From Candidatus Enterococcus moelleringii (GTDB lineage: Bacteria > Bacillota > Bacilli > Lactobacillales > Enterococcaceae): a DNA stretch of 64,000 nucleotides. Shown in pieces: positions 17,323 through 26,198 of this stretch. Made by a program: the position numbers and the translations under genes. The notes under the pieces were generated by a model, which made no database searches, was not told the origin of the DNA, and was given only the letters and a program-made list of their open reading frames with translations. The stretch covers positions 1 to 64,000 of the forward strand of contig NZ_JAFREM010000001.1 in the NCBI RefSeq assembly GCF_017377575.1, in the 5' to 3' direction. Numbering within the stretch: position 1 is the stretch's first letter; each line of letters opens with the position of its first letter.

Positions 17323-17716
17323 TAACCTTATCCCTCTATTCATTGATATATCTTTGTAATTGCAGAAATTCCGTTCCTTTTCAGTATACCGAACTTTTAG
17401 ACCAATTGAAAATAAGTTAGAGAATTTGAAAAAAATACTTTATTAAACTCGATCGTAATATACTGGGATCTAATAACAATGATTTCGAAAAACACCCACA
17501 TCCTGAATTTCTTTCGAATTATACGAACAATTTGAAGGCTAAATATTTCAGTCGGTAATTCTTAGAACACGAAGATGATTACTAATAATTATATGCCAAA
17601 AAAAGAATCCAGATAGAAAATGAAATCTATCTGGATTCTTCTAGTTTTATAATTTAAAGGAGTAGACGCCTTGCGGATAACACTAATTATAAGCAAAATG
17701 TCCATTCATTGTTTTC
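17323..17716. other. A+T-rich intergenic stretch
   Basis: No gene is seen. It carries the terminator of the downstream three-gene cassette and otherwise A+T-rich sequence that marks a change of base composition from the flanking metabolic genes. Confidence 0.5.
17601..17642 (-). terminator. Terminator of the Gly/Ala-rich cassette
   Basis: On the minus strand AGAATCCAGATAGA pairs with TCTATCTGGATTCT and is followed by TTTTTTT. Confidence 0.88.
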
Positions 17717-18739
17717 TCATTTTGTATTATTTTGCTTATTTACGTCTGCAATAAAACTTGTTACTTTTTCAGCAGATTCTTTTGATTCCTCAGTTAACTC
17801 GCCATCACTTGTTAGAATTGGTGTATCCAGTATTGATTTTATAGCAGAGGCAACAGAAGCACTCATAGCAATCTTTTCTTTGGCTGTTTGATTATACTTA
17901 CTAAAGTCAGTTCCCTCAGTCTCAACGATATAACTCATCGTAGAATTAAGAGGTGTTAGAAGATTATCTAACTTGCTAAGTAATTTGTAAAACATCTTAG
18001 ATCGCTGAGCAATACCCGTACACAAATCAGTTACGATGAGTAACTCTTCTTCAATCTTTTTAGCTTCAGCTAAATTAGCATATGCCTTGTCAAGATTTGC
18101 TGAAGCTTTGGCATCGAGAGCAAAACCTAAAACAGCCAGCGCTGGTCCCGCTACAAGGCCACCCAAGACCATTGATCCACCTGCGATACCTAATCCACCA
18201 GAAGCAATGGCACCGCCTCCAAAGAAAGCTAATGTTGCATTGGTTGCGGCTGCACCACTTAAAGTAGCAATAGCAGTACCAGTAGACGCTGCTCCTAAAG
18301 CCATTGCTGCATTATACGCTCCAAAGGCTGTTAGTGCTCCGCCAAGTGTGCCACCGGCAAGTCCTCCAAGCATTGAAGTCGCCATCGTACCTAACTCTTT
18401 CATCTCAGCAATACTTTGTTCATCCAAAGAGAAGACTTTTAATTCATCTAATCCCACCGAATTTTCCAACTCGACGTTCTTTATCTGGCTGAAAGTTTCT
18501 ACAAAGGTTGAGATATTCCCATCAAGTATGTTTAGTTTCTTTCTTCCTAAGCTTTCTAAAGAATTACTTGAAGCTTTTCGGGCCTTTTCTGCTTTTGTTT
18601 TTGCTTCTTCATAGAGATTTTGAGCATGAGAATTTAGTTCTTTTGCTTTTTTGTTCTGAGCAACAGAATGTGCTCCTTTTCCAACTCCGGCGGCTGCGGC
18701 TGCGGCTGCAGCGGCTCCTAAAAATAAAGGTAATGGCAT
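17717..18739 (-). CDS. Conserved Gly/Ala-rich membrane-inserting protein of unknown function
   Basis: A 340-residue protein. The N-terminus MPLPLFLGAAAAAAAAAG is hydrophobic. A coiled-coil-like Lys/Glu/Ala region (about 25-100) follows, then a glycine-zipper-rich hydrophobic block (120-205) containing GAASTGTAIATLSGAAATN and FFGGGAIASGGLGIAGG, then a helical C-terminal part (210-340). I recognise the TGTAI-LSGAAA-GGG block from a widespread uncharacterised family. Glycine zippers of this sort can insert in membranes or oligomerise; pore formation is only a guess. It is the last gene of a three-gene unit and ends at a strong terminator. Confidence 0.75.
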   Translation of the reverse strand: MPLPLFLGAAAAAAAAAGVGKGAHSVAQNKKAKELNSHAQNLYEEAKTKAEKARKASSNSLESLGRKKLNILDGNISTFVETFSQIKNVELENSVGLDELKVFSLDEQSIAEMKELGTMATSMLGGLAGGTLGGALTAFGAYNAAMALGAASTGTAIATLSGAAATNATLAFFGGGAIASGGLGIAGGSMVLGGLVAGPALAVLGFALDAKASANLDKAYANLAEAKKIEEELLIVTDLCTGIAQRSKMFYKLLSKLDNLLTPLNSTMSYIVETEGTDFSKYNQTAKEKIAMSASVASAIKSILDTPILTSDGELTEESKESAEKVTSFIADVNKQNNTK

Positions 18740-18770
18740 AATAAAAACTTCCTTTCTACATTTTTAAATT

Positions 18771-20336
18771 TTATAAAACAAAAGGTTTTTCATCATCAAT
18801 CATTTGTTCGAATTCATCCATTGTTTCAAATTGAACATTCCCATTAAGCTGTTTAGTTATTGAATTAACATTGGATATAAAGCCGTCCACATCACCTATT
18901 TGCAATGAATCTTTAATACCTGAGAAAGCACTATCAAAAACTTGTTTGTGGCTACTCAAATATTCATTGATTATCTCATTCATCTCTTTACGATATGCGC
19001 GCATCGCTTTTATGGCTTCCTCGCATTCAGCCTCAATTCTTTGCCGATCTTCTTTTGCAAGCTTTGCTTCATTTAAACAGACGACAAAATCATGATACAT
19101 CGAACTGGATAATGTGTAGCCAACCATACCTCCAATTAATGCTCCTACAACAGGTATCGGTATCATAACTTGTCCCACTGTGGCGAACATGGTTGACGAA
19201 AGCATACCTGTCCCTTTTTCACCTAATTCTGTTATACATTCAGTTCCATCGATTTCACCCTGAATATATTTGGATAATGTTTTTGTAGTTTCTAAAGCTA
19301 CATTTACGACTTGAGTAGGCAAACCAGTATGCGATAAGGTTCGGATAAATTCTTTTTGCGAGTTTTGCATACCACCTTTTAGGCAACTCCCTGCAAAAGC
19401 AACTGTGTAAGAATAAGCTCCTGCTTTAGTCGCGTCTTTTGTGACATCAACAACTGCAGAGCTCGCGTTTTTTTCTCCTTTTGCAACGGCGATCATATTG
19501 GTCAATCCTGAAACGGAACCGCCTACAATCGCACCCACCTTGGCTTGTTCCAAACCAGCACGGTGGCCTAGCTTAACTATATCCTTTCCAGTAGATAACT
19601 TTGGATGTAGTCTAGCTTGTATGCTATCATCAGTACTCACAGTACTTTTTTCTAAACTATTATCAATCTTATTCAGCTTTTTTATTTCGGCTTCATGTTT
19701 TTTTGCAAGCGCTGTATTTCCCTTGCCCTTGGCGTTAATAAGTTGTTGCTCCTTTTTCTCAAGTTGAACCTGAATTTCTTCTTTAAGTCCATCATAACGA
19801 TCTGAAGCGACCTTTATTTTCACATCATTCTCAAAGTATTTTTCATATTTGCGAGACTTCAATTTGCCTAAAGTTTCTTCTGGCGTTTTCCCTACAAATT
19901 TCATCTGAGATTCAGTGCCTGCTATAACCTTACCATTCATATCTAATTCTACAGTATCAGCTAAAGGGTCATTAACTCTTCCTATATCATCTGTCCTAGA
20001 CATGCTACCTTTTTTTCCAGCTATCTTCTTTTCAGCATTTTGTCGGGCAACTTCTTTCACTTCTGCAGAATAGCCAGCTTGTTGTTTGATATTTTGTTCT
20101 CGATAATGCGGATCTGAATTTAACTTACCCTCTGAGATACCTTTTAAGCTTTGATGTAGTTGCTTACCAGTCTCATTATCAACTCCACTATAAGCTACTC
20201 CATGCTCTTTGACCGCAGAACCAAACCGTTGTACTGTGTCATTTCCCGCCCCAGCTAGCCCCGCCCTTAAGATCTCACTTTTTTTGTCTTTCTTTTCTTG
20301 AGAATTTACTTGTTTATCATCTTCGCTTCTCTCCAT
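18771..20336 (-). CDS. Conserved Gly-rich protein of unknown function (cassette partner)
   Basis: A 521-residue protein with a long charged, soluble N-terminal half (1-255, Lys/Glu-rich, coiled-coil-like near 160-235) and a C-terminal half with three Gly/Ala-rich hydrophobic stretches (about 264-286, 305-323 and 380-411, the last GQVMIPIPVVGALIGGMVGY), separated by GEIDGTECITELGEKGTGM. A helical tail with an acidic end follows. The C-terminal half matches a widespread uncharacterised family in my memory; no enzyme motif is visible. It starts 31 bases inside the upstream Cys-cluster gene and lies 31 bases before the 340-residue partner, so the three are likely co-translated. Confidence 0.72.
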   Translation of the reverse strand: MERSEDDKQVNSQEKKDKKSEILRAGLAGAGNDTVQRFGSAVKEHGVAYSGVDNETGKQLHQSLKGISEGKLNSDPHYREQNIKQQAGYSAEVKEVARQNAEKKIAGKKGSMSRTDDIGRVNDPLADTVELDMNGKVIAGTESQMKFVGKTPEETLGKLKSRKYEKYFENDVKIKVASDRYDGLKEEIQVQLEKKEQQLINAKGKGNTALAKKHEAEIKKLNKIDNSLEKSTVSTDDSIQARLHPKLSTGKDIVKLGHRAGLEQAKVGAIVGGSVSGLTNMIAVAKGEKNASSAVVDVTKDATKAGAYSYTVAFAGSCLKGGMQNSQKEFIRTLSHTGLPTQVVNVALETTKTLSKYIQGEIDGTECITELGEKGTGMLSSTMFATVGQVMIPIPVVGALIGGMVGYTLSSSMYHDFVVCLNEAKLAKEDRQRIEAECEEAIKAMRAYRKEMNEIINEYLSSHKQVFDSAFSGIKDSLQIGDVDGFISNVNSITKQLNGNVQFETMDEFEQMIDDEKPFVL

Positions 20337-20575
20337 AAACTCCTACACCCCTCCATATTCAAATAATAATATTCATCCAGACTCAATTTATCTGAAAAAT
20401 ATTTATAACTCTCATCTACACGACACAATTCTGGCCTATTATCATAAATGGTGCAAAGATTACTTGATTCATCAAAGTATTTACAACAACCATTTTTTTC
20501 TGCCAAGTATGATAGATAGGAGATCGAACCCACTTTTCTACAACACAATCCGCATTTGATACAAGAAAAAGTCAA
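20306..20575 (-). CDS. YkgJ-like cysteine-cluster protein
   Basis: An 89-residue protein with CIKCGLCC (Cys5, 8, 11, 12), CC at 30-31, Cys41 and Cys51 in CTIYDNRPELCRVD. This is the zinc/iron-binding pattern of the YkgJ family, whose members are proposed metal-binding or oxidoreductase-like proteins. It is the first gene of the cassette and its last codons overlap the next gene. Its constant pairing with the two Gly/Ala-rich genes is an inference that needs comparative data. Confidence 0.8.
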   Translation of the reverse strand: MTFSCIKCGLCCRKVGSISYLSYLAEKNGCCKYFDESSNLCTIYDNRPELCRVDESYKYFSDKLSLDEYYYLNMEGCRSLWREAKMINK

Positions 20576-21061
20576 GATATTTCACCTTCGATCAGATTAA
20601 TGTTTACGTTTCCAATTAATGCATGAGTCTTTGTCTTTATGAACTAATAAACAAAATAAAGCAAATCGCTAGTTTTTTTAATCATCTTTCATCACTTTAT
20701 TTCCAGTGTCTATGTTTTCCCATTTGCCTGATAAATTTTTACAAACTTGAATATTTATAATTATACCAAATGTTCTGATAAAAATTCTGAATTTTTCCAA
20801 AAAAACCAAAATATTTGTAACATGGTCTAATTAGATACAATAGATAGTTCAAGATTAGAACAATTCTCTCTTTCCACAATCAAAATGAAAGGTGCTGAAA
20901 AGGCTAATCTGTTGCCTTTCCAGCACCTTTCGCATTATGCTCCTTAAATAAGAGATAGTAAGAAATTACCCTGCTATGAACTTTTGATACTGAGATTATG
21001 AAACACTATTCTTCCCCAATCTATTTCAAACCAACAATACTTTACCTAGACCATTCAAAAC
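20576..21061. other. A+T-rich intergenic region with a promoter-hairpin pair
   Basis: No protein gene is seen. It holds the presumed promoter of the three-gene cassette (not resolved) and a separate plus-strand promoter-like element followed by a strong hairpin (20814-20932), treated as a possible small RNA. Confidence 0.45.
20814..20932 (+). ncRNA. Possible small transcript: promoter-like element and long hairpin
   Basis: TTTGTA and TACAAT (20836-20841), 16 bases apart, could start a transcript at about 20848. About 40 bases later GAAAGGTGCTG(A)AAAGGC pairs with GCCTTT(C)CAGCACCTTTC (20887-20932), a very stable hairpin but without a following T-run. It may instead just terminate pnuC on the other strand. 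Confidence 0.3.
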
Positions 21062-21805
21062 TTACCCATGTTGATTCGCATATTCCTGTTCTTGCTCCTG
21101 CATCCGTTGGCGTTCCTTTTCATTGTACCAAGGAGAAATCGTGAAGGCCAATACATCGTTTATCAAATACACCGAACTGTTGATAAACATCGCCAAGCTG
21201 GCTGAGCCGTGTCGGAAGGAAATAAACCACAGAACCATCTGAGCCAATCCTGAAGCTAACCACCAGAAATACTGATTGTTGTAACGCAAGAAGCTGATAA
21301 TGCCTGCGGATAAACTAATCGCAAATGCAATCGCATCAATCCAAGGACGGGGATCATCGGTAAAGCGTTGAATCAGCGTGCCGGAAATAAAGTACACAAT
21401 CACTGTTCCGACAATCGCAACGATCCAGCTCTTGCCGGTAAACTGGCGAATCTTGCTGGCCATGTTGCTGTTCCATTCTTTACTCAAAAGGACCGGAATA
21501 TCCAAAGTTACCATGTAAGCAATTTGTTCGCCGATGCTCAAATAATTCTTAGCAGAAAAACCGACTACAATAAAACAAATCGCTGATAAAATACCCAACA
21601 CACCATTGACAGACTTGGCTGCGCTAATCGATAAAATACATAAAACACCTAAATTAGTCCCAATAAAAGCCACGATCGACAGCCAAGTAATCGGACTGTT
21701 CACCAGCGTCATAATCTGACAGCCTAAGCTGAAATAGAATAAGTAATAATTTTGTTGCGGCCAGCCTTTTAGTTGATGACCTAAAAAATGCAAATAAGAA
21801 CCCAT
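21062..21805 (-). CDS. pnuC: PnuC-family nicotinamide riboside/NMN transporter
   Basis: A 247-residue membrane protein with about seven hydrophobic segments. The segment RYNNQYFWWLASGLAQMVLW matches the conserved Trp-rich helix of PnuC, which takes up nicotinamide riboside for NAD synthesis. The C-terminus is charged and cytoplasmic. GGAGG lies close upstream of the ATG. Its 5' leader (21806-21900 read on the minus strand) can form a small CTATC/GATAG hairpin, but I could not match it to a named riboswitch. Confidence 0.88.
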   Translation of the reverse strand: MGSYLHFLGHQLKGWPQQNYYLFYFSLGCQIMTLVNSPITWLSIVAFIGTNLGVLCILSISAAKSVNGVLGILSAICFIVVGFSAKNYLSIGEQIAYMVTLDIPVLLSKEWNSNMASKIRQFTGKSWIVAIVGTVIVYFISGTLIQRFTDDPRPWIDAIAFAISLSAGIISFLRYNNQYFWWLASGLAQMVLWFISFRHGSASLAMFINSSVYLINDVLAFTISPWYNEKERQRMQEQEQEYANQHG

Positions 21806-21979
21806 GAAAAAACCTCCAATTTATTTTTGTGCTGGAGCTATCCTAACTTATTTTTTTCGATAGGTTAACTGATACGTTTGGTTCCCCTTACTTACTAGTT
21901 TCGAGGTGTTTTTTTTGTTTAATTTGACGAAAAAAGTTACGATTATTTTAGAGCAAAATTCAGAAAGAAGGATGTCAAA

Positions 21980-23239
21980 ATGAAACAAGCACCAGAAATC
22001 AAAATTAAAGTCACCGATGTTACTGAACGATTGGAGGAAGGCTATCTGCTGTTAACCGAATTGCGTAAGGAAGCTGACGCACCAGTGGTGAAGGCTCATC
22101 TGCTAAATCAGGAAATCACAGCGATTTATGGCCAAGAGGCGGCGAAGATTTTCTATGATCCTCGCAATTTCAAACGAGAAGGTGCGATGCCGAAGCTGGT
22201 GTTGAAAACCTTGTTCGGTGAAGACGGCGTTCAAACCTTGGATGGACAAGACCACACTCACCGCAAAACGATTTTCATGGATCTGATGAGTCCGAAACGG
22301 ATGGAGGAATACCATCGCATTCTTGATCGTCGCCTGACTGAGAAGCTGGATCAGCAGCATGGGGAATTCACTTTATTTGATGTGGCAAAGGATGTTTTGT
22401 TCCGTTCAATCTGTGAATGGTCCGGCATTAATTTAGCGGATTACAGCCCAGAGGAAATCGAAGAACTCACCGACTATCAAATTTCTATGATCAGCTCAGC
22501 GATTACCAGTCCTACTGCCCACCTTAAAGGGGTTAAAAATCGTGAGAAATCCGAAAAATGGGCGCAAGGATTGATTGAGCAGGCCCGGACCCATCCGGTG
22601 GCGGGCAAAGAAGACGTGGCACTTTATGCCTTTGCTAACGCGACAGATAACAATGGCGACTTGCTGCCGATTGATACTGCGGCGGTGGAGTTGTTAAATA
22701 TTGTCCGCCCAACTGTTGCGTTAACTGTTTGGATTGCCTTAATGGGTCACGCATTGTTCAGCCGTCCAGATATTTATCAACGTCTGAAAGCAGAATTTAG
22801 TGAATTGCAGGATTCCTTTATTCAAGAAATGCGCCGTTATTACCCATTCTTCCCGATGCTGCCAGCCTTTGCGGTTCGAGATGTAGGAGTTGACGGCTAC
22901 TTGATTCCGAAAGACAGCTGGGTAGTACTGGATATTTATGGCACCAACCACGATGAACGCACGATTGAAACACCGGATGTTTTTCGTTTGAAACGCTATG
23001 TTGGCAAGGAAAAACATATCTCCTATGATGAAGAATATGAAATGATCGCCCAAGGCGGTGGGAAATTCAACGAGATGCATCGTTGTGCTGGCGAATGGAT
23101 TACCTTGCACACGATGCGAGTATTCTCTGATCAGTTGGTTAATAAATATAGTTTCTCCGTACCGGAGCAGGATTGGGAAATTCCGATGGACAGCTTCCCA
23201 ACCTTCCCTAACAGTAAAGCCCTGCTGTTTAAGGATTAA
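21980..23239 (+). CDS. cypC: Fatty-acid peroxygenase, cytochrome P450 CYP152 type
   Basis: A 419-residue P450 of the peroxide-using CYP152 group. The heme-ligand loop QGGGKFNEMHRCAGEW places the Cys at 369. The I-helix region shows IVRPTVA with Arg243, the residue that binds the fatty-acid carboxylate in this group instead of the usual acid-alcohol pair. Residue 85 in GVQTLDG is Gln, as in the hydroxylating B. subtilis enzyme, whereas the decarboxylating OleT has His there. Alpha/beta hydroxylation of fatty acids with H2O2 is therefore the likely reaction. It is monocistronic and divergent from pnuC; AGAAAGGAtg lies before the start. Confidence 0.92.
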   Translation: MKQAPEIKIKVTDVTERLEEGYLLLTELRKEADAPVVKAHLLNQEITAIYGQEAAKIFYDPRNFKREGAMPKLVLKTLFGEDGVQTLDGQDHTHRKTIFMDLMSPKRMEEYHRILDRRLTEKLDQQHGEFTLFDVAKDVLFRSICEWSGINLADYSPEEIEELTDYQISMISSAITSPTAHLKGVKNREKSEKWAQGLIEQARTHPVAGKEDVALYAFANATDNNGDLLPIDTAAVELLNIVRPTVALTVWIALMGHALFSRPDIYQRLKAEFSELQDSFIQEMRRYYPFFPMLPAFAVRDVGVDGYLIPKDSWVVLDIYGTNHDERTIETPDVFRLKRYVGKEKHISYDEEYEMIAQGGGKFNEMHRCAGEWITLHTMRVFSDQLVNKYSFSVPEQDWEIPMDSFPTFPNSKALLFKD

Positions 23240-23387
23240 ATTGTGTTTTCAGTGCCTTTTTCTTTGTGAAGCTAGACAGCCATAAGCCTGTTGTGATAAG
23301 CTATATACTTGTGAAAAATAATCTTTTCAAGTGAAAAGCAAAATAAAAAAGCTGGGAGTTTTACCAGCAATATAGAAAAAAGGGCGA

Positions 23388-24077
23388 ATGGACATGTCAA
23401 CGACAGAAAACAAAGTTCCAATACACGAAACGCTGCTGGTTGGTGCCTTGTTGGCAGTTTCTGCTGGTGGGCTAGATGCGTATTCGTATTTAATTCACGG
23501 GAAGGTCTTTGCCGGGCTGCAAACCGGAAATCTGATACTGCTGGGAATTCATTCATTTTCAGCTGATGGTCCCGGTATTAGCCGCTACATCATTTCAATT
23601 AGCGCTTTTATGCTGGGAACCATCCTAGTGCGGCTTTTTCAGCAGCATCATCCTAATCAGCACACGCCAAGACAGCAGCTGTTTATTCTAGGCTGGGAAT
23701 TATTTTTTATCTTTCTGGTGTCGATTTTTTCTTCTCGGCTAGCCGATCATTGGTCCAGTGCCGTCTTGTCGATGGTAGCCGCGGCACAGCTGCAGGAATT
23801 TCGTAAGCTGAAGGGCGACCCCTTCACTTCTTTGATGATGACAGGGAATTTCCGGACATTGGCAGCCAACGTAGCTGATGGTCTGTTTCTAAAGGATCGC
23901 CAAGCTTGGGGAAAAGCCGTTGATATCGGTGTGATTTTAGTGAGCTTCTTCGTTGGGGCTGCCTTGACCGGTATCTTGACGCCTCACCTGCAGGATCTGA
24001 CTATATTGGTTTCCGGCGGCTGGCTGGTGTTGGCGATGCTGGTATTGGTAATCTATAGTAAAAGAACCAATAGCTGA
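23388..24077 (+). CDS. DUF1275 (YoaK-like) membrane protein
   Basis: A 229-residue protein with six or so hydrophobic segments. The motifs SAGGLDAYSYLIHGKVFAGLQTGN near residues 25-49 and MMTGNFRTLA near 150 are hallmarks of DUF1275. Function is unknown. The start is uncertain between the ATG at 23388 and that at 23394; the RBS (AAAAAGGG) fits the second slightly better. A strong terminator follows. Confidence 0.85.
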   Translation: MDMSTTENKVPIHETLLVGALLAVSAGGLDAYSYLIHGKVFAGLQTGNLILLGIHSFSADGPGISRYIISISAFMLGTILVRLFQQHHPNQHTPRQQLFILGWELFFIFLVSIFSSRLADHWSSAVLSMVAAAQLQEFRKLKGDPFTSLMMTGNFRTLAANVADGLFLKDRQAWGKAVDIGVILVSFFVGAALTGILTPHLQDLTILVSGGWLVLAMLVLVIYSKRTNS

Positions 24078-24079
24078 CA

Positions 24080-24127
24080 AAGAGAGAATGGAACATCGTC
24101 AAATGTGAGGATGTTCCATTCTCTTTC
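24080..24127 (+). terminator. Terminator after the DUF1275 gene
   Basis: AGAGAATGGAACATC pairs with GATGTTCCATTCTCT, followed by TT. Confidence 0.8.
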
Positions 24128-24163
24128 GTATTTCTCTTAGTTAAATTCCGGTTAGAAAAACAA

Positions 24164-24192
24164 GTGACATTGAAAGCGGAATCACGTATAAT
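24164..24192 (+). promoter_or_regulatory. Promoter of the 87-residue membrane protein gene
   Basis: GTGACA, 17 bases, TATAAT, ending 32 bases before the ATG at 24225. Confidence 0.7.
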
Positions 24193-24224
24193 GGTACCAC
24201 GGGGTTTGATGAGGAGCGAAAAAG

Positions 24225-24488
24225 ATGGAAAAAAGACAACCAAAAATTAACAGTACTGAGTTCGCTATGAGCACAGCCGCGGCCTTCAGCATGATACTAA
24301 TGAGCATTTTATTGATTTCTCGGATCGTAACCGATCATGAAGCGATGGATATTTTGAGCTTAATCACCGGAGCAATTGGAGCGTTTTGCTACGGAAAATT
24401 TATTATTAAAAAACAACTAGTTTGGCTGATTATATCAGGCGTCTTCTTTGCAGGCTGTATATTTTTCTTTATGAAGTATATTATGTAA
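24225..24488 (+). CDS. Small membrane protein, unknown function
   Basis: An 87-residue protein with three hydrophobic segments (about 14-33, 42-60, 67-85) and a short basic N-terminus. GAGGAG lies ten bases before the ATG, and it has a clear promoter and terminator, so it is a real single-gene unit. I do not recognise a family. Confidence 0.72.
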   Translation: MEKRQPKINSTEFAMSTAAAFSMILMSILLISRIVTDHEAMDILSLITGAIGAFCYGKFIIKKQLVWLIISGVFFAGCIFFFMKYIM

Positions 24489-24501
24489 GTGAATGGAAAG
24501 C

Positions 24502-24545
24502 AAAACGAGAGATGAACAGGATAAACTGTTCACCTCTCGTTTTTT
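24502..24545. terminator. Bidirectional terminator
   Basis: AAAACGAGAG(A)TGAACAG pairs with CTGTTCA(C)CTCTCGTTTT. It serves the small membrane gene and the convergent NTF2-like gene. Confidence 0.88.
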
Positions 24546-24957
24546 AGTTCTCTAATAATGTAGTCCCGTATGAATTATCAATCGCGCACAACCAACGACC
24601 ATCTACTTGCTTGAAAACATAGGTAGCTCTGCGTTCCATTGAAAATTCCGAGTTTTCCACCGCTGCTTCGCTGGCTTCTAAAAAGGTTTGGGCCAACACT
24701 AAGACCGTATCGCCGGCAATTAAGTAGACCATTTCCCCTTCAATCGGTTTGATGGAGTTGTCAAAGTAAGCCGCGATTTTGATAAAGGCCTGTTTGATTT
24801 GTTCCCGGCCATGGGCTTCCATCCCTGGCTTGACCACTAGCACTGCGTCTTCGGTATAGAACTCTACCAGTTCGTCGAATTTTTCTGCTTGAATGAGACG
24901 ATCGCAGGTGTCAATAATCTGCTTGATCTCTCTTTCAGTTTGATTTTGTTCCTGCAT
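24544..24957 (-). CDS. NTF2/SnoaL-like fold protein (DUF4440-like)
   Basis: A 137-residue single-domain protein with the cone-shaped NTF2-like pattern: an N-terminal helix pair ([24 protein letters not shown]), [21 protein letters not shown], and C-terminal strands ending [17 protein letters not shown]. Members include isomerases and calcium/calmodulin-kinase association-like domains; no specific substrate can be named. Confidence 0.78.
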   Translation of the reverse strand: MQEQNQTEREIKQIIDTCDRLIQAEKFDELVEFYTEDAVLVVKPGMEAHGREQIKQAFIKIAAYFDNSIKPIEGEMVYLIAGDTVLVLAQTFLEASEAAVENSEFSMERRATYVFKQVDGRWLCAIDNSYGTTLLEN

Positions 24958-24993
24958 AGTATCGCCTCCATTAGATTTTTATCGATTATATCA

Positions 24994-25018
24994 TAAAAAA
25001 GAGCGGATTTCTCCGCCC
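24994..25018 (-). terminator. Terminator after the rhodanese gene
   Basis: On the minus strand GGCGGA-GAAA-TCCGCT is followed by TTTTTT. Confidence 0.8.
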
Positions 25019-25030
25019 TAATTTCATAAG

Positions 25031-25324
25031 CTATTCAGCTACTGTCTCACCTGTCCAGACATTCATGCCGCCCAGTACATTGACTGTTTGATAACCGCGA
25101 GCTTCTAAAATAGCTGCGGCTTGGCGGCTGCGGTTGCCGCTGGTACAAATCAAGTAGACCTTCTCAGCTTGATCTCCATCAAAGGTATCAATTTGGGATA
25201 AAGGCAGGCTTTGCGCTTGGGCAATATGCCGCGCTTCAAAGTCTCCGCGATCGCGAACGTCTACTAGAGTAATTGTATTTTGAGCCAATGTTTCTTCTAA
25301 TTGATCAGTTGTCATTTGTTCCAT
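25031..25324 (-). CDS. Rhodanese-like sulfurtransferase domain protein
   Basis: A 97-residue single rhodanese domain. The active-site loop CTSGNRS carries the catalytic Cys, and the N-terminal LVDVRDRGDFEARHI and C-terminal LGGMNVWTG segments are typical. It probably moves sulfane sulfur or takes part in thiol redox reactions in the cytoplasm. Confidence 0.9.
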   Translation of the reverse strand: MEQMTTDQLEETLAQNTITLVDVRDRGDFEARHIAQAQSLPLSQIDTFDGDQAEKVYLICTSGNRSRQAAAILEARGYQTVNVLGGMNVWTGETVAE

Positions 25325-25397
25325 CTTTTTGCTCCTTTAAGAAACGTGATACAATACATAATAACGCTTTTAACTGACACGTCAAGGAGGTTTTACT

Positions 25398-26144
25398 ATG
25401 TTGCAGGATTTGGCACGTTTGGTAGACTACCTAACCACTTTTCCTGAGAATCATGCATTTGAATCAGAGACCCTATTAATCGCGGGCAACAGTATCCCCG
25501 AATTAACAGAGGCTGCCGCACATTTTTGCCAGCAGCACCCGACGATTACACAAATTATTTTCGCCGGCGGCATCGGTCACGGGACACAGCGTTTGGTCGA
25601 CAGCATTAAGTCGCGAGGGCCGGAAATGAGTTTGCCGGATTGGGAAAATAAATCTGAAGCTGAAATTACAGCAGCCTTATTCGAAATTTACTACCCGGAT
25701 CACGGATTAACTTTTCACCTGGACACGCAATCGACAAATACTGGGGAAAATGCACGTTTTTCTCGGGACTTATTTACTACAGCTGAACGACCGCAAAGTT
25801 TTTGGCTGGTGCAGGACCCATTGCTGCAGCTGAGAAGTCAGGTGACTTTAGTTCAGGAGTGGGCGCTACCATCTGAGGCGATTCAGCCCGTACCTTTTGA
25901 GCAGCCCGTGCTAATCGGCTATGATGAGGCACCCCATTTTGCCAACTCGTCGATGGATCAATGGTGGAGTAATGAGTATTTTCTTTCTTTAGTGATTGGC
26001 GAAGTTCGCCGGTTGCAGGACAATGAAGAAGGTTACGGACCAAAGGGTGCTGGCTTCATCCCACATGTAGATGTGCCGGAAGAAATAGTTGCAAGCTATC
26101 AGCGTTGTCAACGACTGCTTCAAGAAGATGTGCGCAAGGTCTAA
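25398..26144 (+). CDS. YdcF-like (DUF218) protein
   Basis: A 248-residue protein with the DUF218 pattern: LLIAGNSIPELTEAA, IIFAGGIGHGT and STNTGENARFSRDL, a Rossmann-like fold that in E. coli YdcF binds S-adenosylmethionine. No membrane segment is present, so this is the soluble form. AAGGAGG precedes the ATG. The biochemical role is unknown. Confidence 0.82.
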   Translation: MLQDLARLVDYLTTFPENHAFESETLLIAGNSIPELTEAAAHFCQQHPTITQIIFAGGIGHGTQRLVDSIKSRGPEMSLPDWENKSEAEITAALFEIYYPDHGLTFHLDTQSTNTGENARFSRDLFTTAERPQSFWLVQDPLLQLRSQVTLVQEWALPSEAIQPVPFEQPVLIGYDEAPHFANSSMDQWWSNEYFLSLVIGEVRRLQDNEEGYGPKGAGFIPHVDVPEEIVASYQRCQRLLQEDVRKV

Positions 26145-26152
26145 CTTCAAAC

Positions 26153-26187
26153 AAAAAACGACCCCTGAATGAAAATTCTCAGGGGTC
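26153..26187 (-). terminator. Terminator of the methionine-type ABC operon
   Basis: On the minus strand GACCCCTGA pairs with TCAGGGGTC and is followed by GTTTTTTG. Confidence 0.88.
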
Positions 26188-26198
26188 TGTATCTGTTT

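Noticed and set aside
18036-18614. 192-codon plus-strand frame opposite the Gly/Ala-rich gene
   Set aside because: Composition (Ala/Pro/Ser-rich) is that of a shadow frame; the minus-strand gene has an RBS, terminator and recognisable family.
21806-21900. Riboswitch upstream of pnuC (NAD-II or preQ1-like)
   Set aside because: Only a 5-bp CTATC/GATAG hairpin could be made out; conserved motifs of a named class were not recognised. A covariance-model search would decide.
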